Shown in pieces: positions 1 through 7,307 of a DNA stretch of 64,000 nucleotides; the stretch's first letter is position 1, and every line of letters starts with the position of its first letter. Origin of the DNA: Kribbella caucasensis (lineage in GTDB: Bacteria; Actinomycetota; Actinomycetes; Propionibacteriales; Kribbellaceae); contig NZ_SNWQ01000011.1 in NCBI RefSeq assembly GCF_004361855.1, positions 225,472 to 289,471 on the forward strand. Reading direction: 5' to 3'. The notes beneath the pieces are model-generated. The model ran no database searches and was not told where the DNA came from. It worked only from the letters and a program-made list of their open reading frames with translations. A program made the position numbers and the translations under genes.

Positions 1-1107
1 GGGGTCGTGGGGGCGGGACCGGCTGGGGCCTGCGTTGCGTTGGGGGCGTTGGCGGTGGAGCCGTCGTTGTCGGTGGTGCTGCTCGATCGTGAGGACTTTC
101 CGAGGGACAAGGCGTGCGGTGACGGGATCGCGCCGCACGTACTCGATCTGCTGGCGGACGTCGGCATCACCGGGATCCTCGACGACTGGACGCCCGTCCG
201 CCGGCTCTCCCTCGAACGCGGTGACCAACTGGTGGATCGCGAGATGCAACGAGCGACGTGGGTCGTACCGCGGACCGTCTTCGATCAGCGGCTCGTCGAT
301 GCGGCCGTATCCGCCGGCGCCCAACTGGTCCGGCATCGCGTCCGCGAGTTGACCGTCCAGCCGGATTCGGTGCTGCTGGACGAATCGGTCGCGGCGAAGG
401 TCGTGGTCGGCGCCGATGGCGCGAATTCCGTCGTACGGCGTGCTGTCGGTGGCCGGCCGAGTCCGGCGGCGCTGGCGTTGCGGGGATATGCACCGACTCC
501 GCAGGGCCGGGATGCGCGGCAGGTGATCGTGTACGGCGAGGGCCGGCAGCCGTCGTACGCGTGGTCCTTCGACCGGGGCGACGGGTTGTCGAACGTGGGG
601 TACGGCGAGGCGCTGCATCCGAAGCGCCCGCATCCGACCCGGGCGGACCTGCTGGCCAAACTCGAGCGGTTGCTGCCGGGGTCGACGGTCGGCGGGGACT
701 CGTGGCGGGCGCACCATCTGCCGCTGTCCGGTTGGTTCTGGCGGCCGCGATCGGGGCGGGTCCTGCTTGCGGGGGATGCGGCCGGCCTGATCAATCCGAT
801 GACGGGCGAGGGGATCTACTACGCGGTCGCGACCGGCCTGCTCGCCGGGCGTGCTGCCGTCGCGGCGCTCCGCTCGGGGGATGGGGCCGGCGCGGGCGCG
901 GCGTACCGGCGAGCTGTGCGGCTGCTCGGTCGGCACTTCAGGCATGCGACACTCGCGGGCCGGCTCTCTGGATCGGAACGCGTGCTCAGTGCGGGTATCC
1001 GGGCGGCCGCGGCCGACCAGGCAGTCTTCGACGACCTCGTCACCCTCGGCCTCGCCGACGGCCACATCACCTCGACCGTCCTGCGTTCACTCTTCCGGCG
1101 GTCGTAG
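1..1107 (+). CDS. Geranylgeranyl reductase family FAD-dependent oxidoreductase (5' end outside window)
   Basis: The reading frame is open from base 1, and the first visible codons already encode the Rossmann FAD motif (GVVGAGPAG), so the true start lies a few codons upstream. The family signature FPRDKACGDG follows after about 30 residues. The second FAD motif, AGDAAGLINPMTGEGI, lies about two thirds of the way in. This combination is typical of geranylgeranyl-reductase-like or menaquinone-reductase-like flavoproteins, which reduce prenyl double bonds or oxidise hydrophobic substrates. The substrate cannot be read from the sequence. The gene ends shortly before the next gene on the same strand. 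Confidence 0.85.
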   Translation, partial: GVVGAGPAGACVALGALAVEPSLSVVLLDREDFPRDKACGDGIAPHVLDLLADVGITGILDDWTPVRRLSLERGDQLVDREMQRATWVVPRTVFDQRLVDAAVSAGAQLVRHRVRELTVQPDSVLLDESVAAKVVVGADGANSVVRRAVGGRPSPAALALRGYAPTPQGRDARQVIVYGEGRQPSYAWSFDRGDGLSNVGYGEALHPKRPHPTRADLLAKLERLLPGSTVGGDSWRAHHLPLSGWFWRPRSGRVLLAGDAAGLINPMTGEGIYYAVATGLLAGRAAVAALRSGDGAGAGAAYRRAVRLLGRHFRHATLAGRLSGSERVLSAGIRAAAADQAVFDDLVTLGLADGHITSTVLRSLFRRS

Positions 1108-1131
1108 ACACTGTTGTGGCATCGTGGCTGG

Positions 1132-2181
1132 ATGCTGGGACTACCGGAGACGGCGTGGCAGGGGATCGGGCTCGAGCAGCGGCTGCGGTGGACGCGACGA
1201 TGGATGGTGCGGACCGCCGCGGCGTCGCGCGGCCTGCCGTCGTTGGCGGGAGTGCGGCTGGCCGTGACCGCGCACTGCGACTTGAAGATGGCGGTCGTCA
1301 TCGAGGGCTGGCGGGCGGCGGGCGCTGAGGTGATGGTGCACCCGGCCGATCCGGCGACGACCCAGCCCGATGTCGGGATCGAGGTCGCGACCGTCGAGGA
1401 GTGTGTCGGGTGGCAGCCGACCCACACGTTGGAGATGGGCGGCGACATCGTGGTGCATGCGGCGCAGACCGGGTACGACGGGATCCGGGCCGGCGTCGAG
1501 GTCACTCGCACCGGGCTCAATCGGGTGGCGGCGGTCGGGTTGCGTCATCCCGTGTTCGACCTCGACAGCGTGCCGTTGAAGAACCACCTGCACAACAGAT
1601 TCGCCGTCGGCACCAGCACCTGGCAGACAGTCCTGTCCCGCACCCAGCTCTCCTTGCACGGCCTGATCGTCGCGGTGATCGGGTACGGCGAAGTCGGCGC
1701 CGGCCTGGCTCGTACCGCGCGGGACCACGGCGCCCAGGTGCTCGTGGCCGAGGTGGATCCGGCCCGCGCCACGGTCGCGTCGTACGACGGGTTCGGTGTC
1801 GGCGAAATCCGCGAGGTGGTCGGCCGGGCGAACATCGTGGTCACCGCGACCGGGCGATCGGGGGTGCTGTCTGCCGACGTGCTCGGTGTGGTGGCCGATG
1901 GGTGTCTGCTCGTGAACGCAGGTCACTCGGCCGACGAGATCGATCTGGTTGCCTTGGGCAAGGGGGAGCCGGTGATCCCGGCGGTGACGAGTCATCGAGT
2001 CGGTGGTCGGGAGGTGCTGCTGTTCGCCGATGGCCACGTCGCCAACCTCGCCGCGGGCGACGGCGACAGCCTGAACGCCTTCGACATCACCGCCGCCCTA
2101 TTGGCAAGCTCGGTCGGCTGGATGGTCACCCACGGCGACGCGTACCCACCCGGCCTACACCCGTGGCCCCTGCGTGAGTAA
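1132..2181 (+). CDS. Adenosylhomocysteinase-like NAD-binding protein, divergent
   Basis: About 349 residues. The Rossmann motif GYGEVGAGLA and the segments HLEMGGDIV-like (HTLEMGGDIV) and LVNAGHSADEID match the S-adenosyl-L-homocysteine hydrolase fold. It is shorter than standard SAHH (about 430-490 residues). The usual catalytic K-x3-D segment reads LKNHLHNRF, so the Asp appears to be His, and the C-terminal Lys/Tyr tail that closes the NAD site is absent. An NAD-binding relative with another activity is more likely than a housekeeping SAHH. I prefer ATG at 1132; a TTG at 1114 is in frame. The last 27 nt overlap the convergent regulator gene. Confidence 0.7.
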   Translation: MLGLPETAWQGIGLEQRLRWTRRWMVRTAAASRGLPSLAGVRLAVTAHCDLKMAVVIEGWRAAGAEVMVHPADPATTQPDVGIEVATVEECVGWQPTHTLEMGGDIVVHAAQTGYDGIRAGVEVTRTGLNRVAAVGLRHPVFDLDSVPLKNHLHNRFAVGTSTWQTVLSRTQLSLHGLIVAVIGYGEVGAGLARTARDHGAQVLVAEVDPARATVASYDGFGVGEIREVVGRANIVVTATGRSGVLSADVLGVVADGCLLVNAGHSADEIDLVALGKGEPVIPAVTSHRVGGREVLLFADGHVANLAAGDGDSLNAFDITAALLASSVGWMVTHGDAYPPGLHPWPLRE

Positions 2182-3078
2182 CTGGCGTTGGGTTGGGGTC
2201 AGGCGGGTGGGGGTGGCGGCGACGGTGTAGGTGGTGGGGGTTGGGCGGTTCAGGACGATGGGGTCGGTGTAGGCGGAGTAGGTCTCGGCGTCCTGGAGTG
2301 CGGTGGTGATGCGGTCGCTCGGCCAGTTGAGGGCTGCTGCCAGCTGGGTGGCTGTGAGGGGGCGGCCGGCGTGGAGCAAGGCGGCGAGGATGGTGGCGGC
2401 GTCGTTGGCGGCTGCGGCGGTCGGGCCGCCGGACATGTCGTCGCTGAGCTGGGCGAAGAAGCCGGCCATCTGATGCAGCCGCGCCCCGGTCGGGGTGTCG
2501 GTGCCGAAGAGGTCGGCGCCTTCGGTGGCGAGCTCGGCCCAGCTCGCGTTGGTACGGGCGCTGGCCTGCCAGGCGCGAAGCCAGACGTCTTCGGCGATGA
2601 AGTAGTTCTCGTGCCGGCCTCGGGGATCGCGTTCGCGGCTGACGATCTCCAGGTCCTCCAGGTAGCCGATCGCCTTGGAGATCGACGCCGGGCTGACCCG
2701 CAGCATCCGCACGAGCTCGGCGGCGGTCAGGCTGTGTGAGTCCGTCGTGTACAACCGAGCCAGCACCCGCGCCGCCATCCGCGGCAATCCGTTCTCGGTC
2801 ATCACCTGGCCGAACCGCTCGGCGAACTTGTCCACCACCGCCTCATGGTTGCCGTCGGCATCCACCACGTGGTTGGCGCGACGACGGGCCCGGTACGCCG
2901 TGGCGTGGTGGGCGTGGTCCGGACGGTACCCCCGAGGTCCGCCGTTGCGGGCTACCTCGCGGCTGATCGTGGAGGTCGGGCGATCCAGTTGGCGCGCGAT
3001 CTCGGCGTACCCAAGTCCGTCGGTCAGGCCGACGCCGATCCGCTGCCGATCGTCGTGGGTGAGCCTGCCTCCTGGCAT
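2155..3078 (-). CDS. HTH transcriptional regulator (N-terminal IS30-like HTH plus MarR/GbsR-like winged helix)
   Basis: 307 residues from an ATG preceded by a good ribosome-binding site (GAAGGAGAA). Residues 5-45 form an HTH_38-type helix-turn-helix (LTHDDRQRIGVGL, then IARQLDRPTSTISREV), as in IS30 transposases, but no DDE catalytic domain follows. The middle (LTAAELVRMLRVSPASISKAI) is a MarR/GbsR-like winged helix. The C-terminus has a second winged-helix-like stretch (LTATQLAAALNWPSDRI). It is divergent from an ABC exporter pair, and repeated decamers in the shared intergenic region are probably its operators. It is probably an autoregulated local repressor of the exporter. The open frame continues upstream of 3078 but only as antisense to the ABC gene. 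Confidence 0.8.
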   Translation of the reverse strand: MPGGRLTHDDRQRIGVGLTDGLGYAEIARQLDRPTSTISREVARNGGPRGYRPDHAHHATAYRARRRANHVVDADGNHEAVVDKFAERFGQVMTENGLPRMAARVLARLYTTDSHSLTAAELVRMLRVSPASISKAIGYLEDLEIVSRERDPRGRHENYFIAEDVWLRAWQASARTNASWAELATEGADLFGTDTPTGARLHQMAGFFAQLSDDMSGGPTAAAANDAATILAALLHAGRPLTATQLAAALNWPSDRITTALQDAETYSAYTDPIVLNRPTPTTYTVAATPTRLTPTQRQLLTQGPRV

Positions 3079-3094
3079 GCGTTCTCCTTCGCCG

Positions 3095-3225
3095 GTTGCG
3101 TTCACCGTTAGCTCATTGCAACGGAGTGTTGCGTTCATCGGCAACCCATTGCATTGAATCGCGGAAATCGGCCGAAAACAAGGACAGAACGACTGCGCGA
3201 TCGTTGCCGCTGTTCTGAACGCAAC
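3095..3225. promoter_or_regulatory. Operator cluster between regulator and ABC exporter
   Basis: The decamer GTTGCGTTCA occurs at 3095-3104 and 3128-3137, and its exact reverse complement TGAACGCAAC at 3216-3225. The first two copies are each followed by CATTGCA (3114-3120 and 3147-3153), giving two 26-nt units spaced 33 bp, about three helical turns. The first unit lies 17 bp upstream of the regulator start and the third copy 14 bp upstream of the ABC ATPase start. Autoregulation by the divergent regulator is inferred. Confidence 0.65.
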
Positions 3226-3239
3226 GTAGCTTTCACGGC

Positions 3240-4010
3240 ATGCTGAAGGCTGAGGAAGATGTGGTCGCCGTCCAGGGACTGCGGATGCGGTACGGCGCGA
3301 CCGAGGTGCTGCGCGACGTGACGTTCCGGATCCAGCCGGGTGAAGTGCTCGCCGTCCTCGGGCCGAACGGGGCCGGTAAGACGACGACGATCGAGATCCT
3401 GGAGGGATTCCGGATGCGCTCGGCCGGTGCGGTCGAGGTGCTCGGCGTCGATCCCGCGTACGGCGACGAAGCGTGGCGCGCGCGGGTCGGCGTAGTACTG
3501 CAGTCCTGGCGCGACCACAGCAAGTGGCGTGTGCGTGAACTCCTCGCCCACCTCGGCGGGTACTACGCGCCGTACGCGACCGCAGCGATCCCGCGGCCGT
3601 GGGATGCGGACGAACTGATCGAGCTGGTCGGCCTGACCGGGCAGGCGGAGCAGAAGCTGAAGACGTTGTCCGGTGGGCAGCGCCGTCGGCTGGATGTCGC
3701 CATCGGCATCGTCGGCCGGCCGGAGCTGTTGTTCCTGGACGAACCGACGACCGGGTTCGACCCGGTCGCGCGGCACGAGTTCCACGCACTGGTACGCCGC
3801 CTCACGGACGAGTTGCGCACCACGATCCTGCTCACCACGCACGACCTGGACGAGGCGAGCAAACTGGCCGACCGGGTCCTGATCCTGTCCGGCGGACGCA
3901 TCATCGCGAGCGGTACGCCGGCCGCGCTGACCACCCAGATCGCCGGGGCGTCGCTCGAAGACGCGTATCTCACCTTGGTCCGGTCGAGTGAGAAGGGGCA
4001 AGACCGATGA
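3240..4010 (+). CDS. ABC transporter ATP-binding protein (ABC-2 exporter type)
   Basis: 256 residues with all nucleotide-binding motifs: Walker A GPNGAGKTTT at 41-50, Q-loop glutamine near 88, signature LSGGQRRR at 143-150, Walker B LLFLDE at 163-168, and an H-loop in LLTTHD. The class resembles daunorubicin/CcmA-type exporters. There is no clear Shine-Dalgarno before the ATG, so a short or leaderless transcript is possible. It overlaps the permease gene by ATGA, so the two are translationally coupled and form one exporter. Expression is probably controlled by the divergent HTH regulator. The substrate is unknown; a drug or lipid is usual for such pairs. Confidence 0.92.
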   Translation: MLKAEEDVVAVQGLRMRYGATEVLRDVTFRIQPGEVLAVLGPNGAGKTTTIEILEGFRMRSAGAVEVLGVDPAYGDEAWRARVGVVLQSWRDHSKWRVRELLAHLGGYYAPYATAAIPRPWDADELIELVGLTGQAEQKLKTLSGGQRRRLDVAIGIVGRPELLFLDEPTTGFDPVARHEFHALVRRLTDELRTTILLTTHDLDEASKLADRVLILSGGRIIASGTPAALTTQIAGASLEDAYLTLVRSSEKGQDR

Positions 4011-4849
4011 GAGTGGCAGCGGTTCGGGCGGGAGGGGCTCGGGGGATGATCGAGCTGCGGCAGTCGTTCACCAACGGGGCGGACCTGGTCAGTCACTTCC
4101 TCTGGCCGACGCTGATGCTGGTGGCGTTGTTCTTCCTGCGGGATCGCGAGTTCGGCAGCACCGGTTTCGCTCTGGGCCTGTTGGCATTGCCGAGCATCCT
4201 CGGGATGAACGCGGCGATGGGCATGGTGAGCATGAGCCAGTTGCTCACCGCCGACCGCGAGGACGGCACGCTGCTCCGGGCGAAGGCGACACCGAACGGG
4301 ATGCGCGGCTACCTGATCGGCAGGGTCGTCTCGGTTGCCCTCGGACTGCTGGCCGATCTGGCGATCCTGCTGATCCCCGGTCTGCTCATCATCGACGGGC
4401 TCGCGATCGGCGATGTGGGTTCGTGGCTCACCCTGCTTTGGGTGCTGGTTCTCGGACTCATCGCGACACTGCCGATCGGGGCGGTCCTGGGATCGCTGTT
4501 CACGTCCGCCCGCGGGCAAGGTCTGGTGCAACTGCCCGTGTTGGGGTTGATCGCGATCTCCGGGATCTTCTACCCGATCACCGCACTACCCGGCTGGGTG
4601 CAGTGGATCGCGCAGCTCTCGCCGATCTACTGGATGGGCCTCGGGATGCGTTCCGCGTTGCTTCCCGCTGAAGCGGTCGCGGTCGAGATCGGCGACTCCT
4701 GGCGGCACTGGGAAACCGTTGCGGTGCTGGGAGTCTGGGCGATTCTGGGCCTGCTGATCGCTCCCGTAGTCCTGCGCCGGATGGCCCGCCGTGAGTCCGG
4801 CTCGACCGTCGCGAGCCGCCGCGAACGAGCCCTCCAACGCGTCGGCTGA
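4007..4849 (+). CDS. ABC-2 type transporter permease
   Basis: 280 residues with about six hydrophobic segments. An early cytoplasmic region reads LLTADREDGTLLRAKATPNG, which matches the ABC-2 membrane family (E-rich loop before TM3). It forms the membrane part of the exporter with the preceding ATPase, whose stop codon it overlaps. The C-terminus is basic (RRMARRESGS). It ends 2 bp from the convergent VOC gene. Confidence 0.9.
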   Translation: MRVAAVRAGGARGMIELRQSFTNGADLVSHFLWPTLMLVALFFLRDREFGSTGFALGLLALPSILGMNAAMGMVSMSQLLTADREDGTLLRAKATPNGMRGYLIGRVVSVALGLLADLAILLIPGLLIIDGLAIGDVGSWLTLLWVLVLGLIATLPIGAVLGSLFTSARGQGLVQLPVLGLIAISGIFYPITALPGWVQWIAQLSPIYWMGLGMRSALLPAEAVAVEIGDSWRHWETVAVLGVWAILGLLIAPVVLRRMARRESGSTVASRRERALQRVG

Positions 4850-4850
4850 A

Positions 4851-5219
4851 TCACTGCCAGATGAGGCAGAACTCGTTGCCGTCGGGGTCGCGGAGGACTT
4901 GCCAGTTTCCGCCGGCGTACACGTCGTGGGCGACGGTGGCGCCGAGGGCGAGGGCCCGTTCGATCGCCTGTTCGCGAACTTCCCTCGGGATCCGGAGGTC
5001 GAGGTGCACGCGGTTCTTGCCGTGTTTGTGGTCGGTGACGTAGGCGAAATAGATCCGGATCGGGCCGTCCTCCAGGTTCGCACCGCCGTCCTCGGTCTGG
5101 ATCAGCTTGCCGCCGATCAGTCGCTCCCAGAACCGGCCGAGGCGCAGCGGCCCGGCCGTGTCGATCACCACGGCTTCGAGCTCCGGCACCAGCCAGTTGC
5201 GAGGGCGTTCCTCGTCCAT
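4851..5219 (-). CDS. VOC superfamily (glyoxalase-like) protein
   Basis: 122 residues with the beta-alpha-beta-beta-beta pattern of the vicinal oxygen chelate fold. The first strand is LEAVVIDTAGPLRLGRFW, the middle contains HLDLRI, and the end is VLRDPDGNEFCLIWQ. Typical single-domain members act on small electrophiles or as resistance/dioxygenase-like proteins. It lies downstream of the HxlR gene on the same strand (gap about 90 bp), so the two may be cotranscribed. The substrate cannot be predicted. Confidence 0.85.
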   Translation of the reverse strand: MDEERPRNWLVPELEAVVIDTAGPLRLGRFWERLIGGKLIQTEDGGANLEDGPIRIYFAYVTDHKHGKNRVHLDLRIPREVREQAIERALALGATVAHDVYAGGNWQVLRDPDGNEFCLIWQ

Positions 5220-5310
5220 GGCTTTCCAGTGCCCGTGGCTATTCGTTCGCTGTCGGCATCCGGTGCGCCACGGTCCGTGTCAGGAACTCCGTGCGGGAAG
5301 CTTCTTCTGA

Positions 5311-5796
5311 TCAGACAGGACTTGCGGTAGGGCCGGGGCGGAAGGCGATTTCGCGCGGCGGCGGTTCGTGGCCGGCGGCGCAGCGCATGACGACGTGGAC
5401 CTCCTCCTCGCAGTCGCCGCGGTGCCGGGCGACGATCGGCGCTCCACCGGGTAGGGGCAGATGTTCGTCGCCCCACTGGACCAGCGCGACGAGGACGGGG
5501 TACAGATCGAGGCCGGCCTTCGTGAAGCGGTACTCGTAGCGCCCGCGCTGACCGGGCAGCCGGTACGGGACGCGGCGCAGCAGGCCACGGTCGATCAGGC
5601 GGCTCAACCGGTCGGTGAGCACCTGGCGGGGGATCTCGGTGCGAGCGCGGATGTCCTCGAACCGCCGGACACCGAGGAAGATCTCCCGCAGCACGTGGAA
5701 GGTCCACTTCTCGCCGAGGATCTCCATCGTCCGGGAGATCGTGCAGTTCGCCGCCGACCAGCGCATGGCCTCCGGCGGGGTCAGTTGCTCGCTCAT
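5311..5796 (-). CDS. HxlR family transcriptional regulator
   Basis: 161 residues from ATG at 5796. The HxlR winged helix is clear: a cysteine near the N-terminus (AANCTISRTMEILGEKW), then FHVLREIFLGVRRFEDI, IPRQVLTDRLSRLIDRG and YRLPGQRGRYEYRFTKAG. The C-terminal tail is Cys/His-containing (DCEEEV, VMRCAAGHE), perhaps a zinc or redox site. Members sense electrophiles or oxidants and control adjacent enzymes. It is divergent from the GNAT gene, with repeated ACAGACTCAG boxes between them. Confidence 0.88.
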   Translation of the reverse strand: MSEQLTPPEAMRWSAANCTISRTMEILGEKWTFHVLREIFLGVRRFEDIRARTEIPRQVLTDRLSRLIDRGLLRRVPYRLPGQRGRYEYRFTKAGLDLYPVLVALVQWGDEHLPLPGGAPIVARHRGDCEEEVHVVMRCAAGHEPPPREIAFRPGPTASPV

Positions 5797-5818
5797 ACCT
5801 GGAGGATAAGTCTGCTTG

Positions 5819-5866
5819 ACAGACTCAGCCAAGTCCCGGCAGGCTGACTCTGTGAAACAGACTCAG
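5819..5866. promoter_or_regulatory. Candidate HxlR operator (repeated boxes)
   Basis: ACAGACTCAG occurs at 5819-5828 and again at 5857-5866. An inverted, one-mismatch copy (CTGACTCTGT) lies at 5844-5853. The boxes fill the whole HxlR/GNAT divergent gap and reach the GNAT start codon. An exact TTGACA is at 5816-5821. Binding by the HxlR protein is inferred from position. Confidence 0.55.
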
Positions 5867-6400
5867 ATGGTCCGGTCGGATGTGGTGGTCCGGAAGGCGA
5901 GTGGCTGCGATGCCGCTGAGTTGGCGGCGATGTTGTCCGCGCTGTCCGATCTCAGCCTGTACTTCCGATTCCAGACCGCGATCGGCCGCCCACCCCGCCC
6001 GGCCGTCCTCGACCAACTACTCCAGCCCACCGGTACGGCGTGGGTCGCCGAACGCGCCGGCCGCATCATCGGCCACGCGATGTGGGCCTGGGCCAAGGGC
6101 ATGGTGACGCCCCGACCGACGGCTGAATTGGCTGTCGTGGTTGCGGATTCCGACCAGCGGCAGGGCATCGGCGCCGAGTTGATCAGCGTCGCTGCGAGGG
6201 ACGCCCGCACGGCCGGCGCTGACCAGTTCCTGGTGGTGGTCAGTGCTGCCAACGACCCGGTCGTCCGGCTGGTACGCCGGCACTGGCCGGACGCCTCGGT
6301 CGAACGCGATGGCCCACTGCTCAACTTCCTCGCCCCCGCCCACTCCGCCGGCTTCATCCGTCCTGTTCCGGCCGGCGAGCCAGTCGCTGTCGGTACCTGA
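5867..6400 (+). CDS. GNAT family N-acetyltransferase
   Basis: About 177 residues. The N-terminus VVVRKASGCDAAEL starts the first strand and helix of the GNAT fold. The acetyl-CoA-binding region is LAVVVADSDQRQGIGAELI, with the Q/R-x-x-G-x-G/A pattern as QRQGIG. The late strand reads QFLVVVSAANDPVVRLVRR. Either ATG at 5867 or GTG at 5852 could be the start; neither has a strong ribosome-binding site. It is transcribed away from HxlR and probably controlled by it. The acceptor substrate is unknown. Confidence 0.82.
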   Translation: MVRSDVVVRKASGCDAAELAAMLSALSDLSLYFRFQTAIGRPPRPAVLDQLLQPTGTAWVAERAGRIIGHAMWAWAKGMVTPRPTAELAVVVADSDQRQGIGAELISVAARDARTAGADQFLVVVSAANDPVVRLVRRHWPDASVERDGPLLNFLAPAHSAGFIRPVPAGEPVAVGT

Positions 6401-6546
6401 CAACGCAGGACTGAACCGGTTCTGTATCTACTCCTGGAACGATCGTTTCGACGCCGGTCGGCGACCACTTGACGGGGACGGATAAGAGCGGAACATCGGC
6501 AGTAGGTGCACCATAACCCCCGGTGCATTTCCTGAGGAGGTTCCCC

Positions 6547-7242
6547 ATGACCGAGCGACACGAGTTGCGTTGGGGTGGCTTCGCCGGACTGGCGTTCGTC
6601 GTCCTGGCTCTGCTGGGCAGGTTCCTGCCCGGCAACCCGCCAGGCGTCGACGAGTCGGCGAACGCGATTACCAGTTTCCTCACCGACAACCGGTCGATGA
6701 TCCTTGCCGGCGCGCTGATGTGGGGCGCGGCGGCCGGATTGATCATCTGGTTCGCCGCCGCCTTCGCCGAGGCGATGAGGGAACGGGACGAGCGAAGCGA
6801 CATCCACATGGCCCTGCTGGCCGGCTCCGTACTGGTCGGCGGTGCGATCTTCATCAACGCCGGGGCGACTGCGGCAACGGCGTACGGTGTCGAAGGACGG
6901 GACGCGGGTATCACCACGATGCTGTTCGAGTGGTCCGCGGTGCTCACCACGATGATCGGTTTCGCGGCGGCGCTTCCGCTCGCTGCGGCCGGGGTCGGTG
7001 TCCTGAGGACCCACCTGATGCCGGACTGGCTCGGCTACCTGGCCCTGCTGGCCGCGCTGGTGTCGTTCGCCGGTGCCTTCGGCATCTTCGTCAGCGACGG
7101 CGCGTTCGTTGCCGGCGGCGTCATGATGACCACGATCCCGCTGCTGGTCTCGGCGGTCTGGATCGTCGCCGCGAGCGGCTACATGGTCCGCGAACACCTG
7201 CCCGAGGTCACCGTGGGAGAGCAGGCGATGCCGCAGACCTGA
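6547..7242 (+). CDS. Conserved multi-pass membrane protein
   Basis: 231 residues, with ATG placed 6 nt after a strong ribosome-binding site (GAGGAGG, 6534-6540). Six hydrophobic segments alternate with short loops (for example FAGLAFVVLALLGRFL and the Ala/Gly-rich GALMWGAAAGLIIWFAAAFA), so it is an integral membrane protein. A DUF4386-like or similar actinobacterial family is possible, but I see no functional motif. It stands alone between the GNAT gene and a terminator. Confidence 0.75.
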   Translation: MTERHELRWGGFAGLAFVVLALLGRFLPGNPPGVDESANAITSFLTDNRSMILAGALMWGAAAGLIIWFAAAFAEAMRERDERSDIHMALLAGSVLVGGAIFINAGATAATAYGVEGRDAGITTMLFEWSAVLTTMIGFAAALPLAAAGVGVLRTHLMPDWLGYLALLAALVSFAGAFGIFVSDGAFVAGGVMMTTIPLLVSAVWIVAASGYMVREHLPEVTVGEQAMPQT

Positions 7243-7260
7243 TCCGTCCCGCATTGAGCA

Positions 7261-7301
7261 CGCCAGACCCGCGCCGACCCCAACCGGCCGCGGGCCTGGC
7301 G
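7261..7301. terminator. Bidirectional hairpin terminator
   Basis: CGCCAGACCCGCG (7261-7273) pairs with CGCGGGCCTGGCG (7289-7301): a 13-bp stem with one A-C mismatch and a 15-nt loop. It lies between two convergent genes (stops at 7242 and 7308). Only a short T-run follows, as is common in GC-rich actinobacteria. Confidence 0.65.
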
Positions 7302-7307
7302 GCCTGT

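Noticed and set aside
2155..3078. IS30 transposase or insertion sequence
   Set aside because: Only the HTH_38 segment is shared. There is no DDE catalytic domain, no terminal inverted repeats and no target duplication.
3079..3789. Extended N-terminus (to 3789) for the HTH regulator
   Set aside because: The extension is antisense to the ABC ATPase and Arg/Ser-rich. A strong ribosome-binding site and an ATG at 3078 fit better, and the operator boxes lie between.
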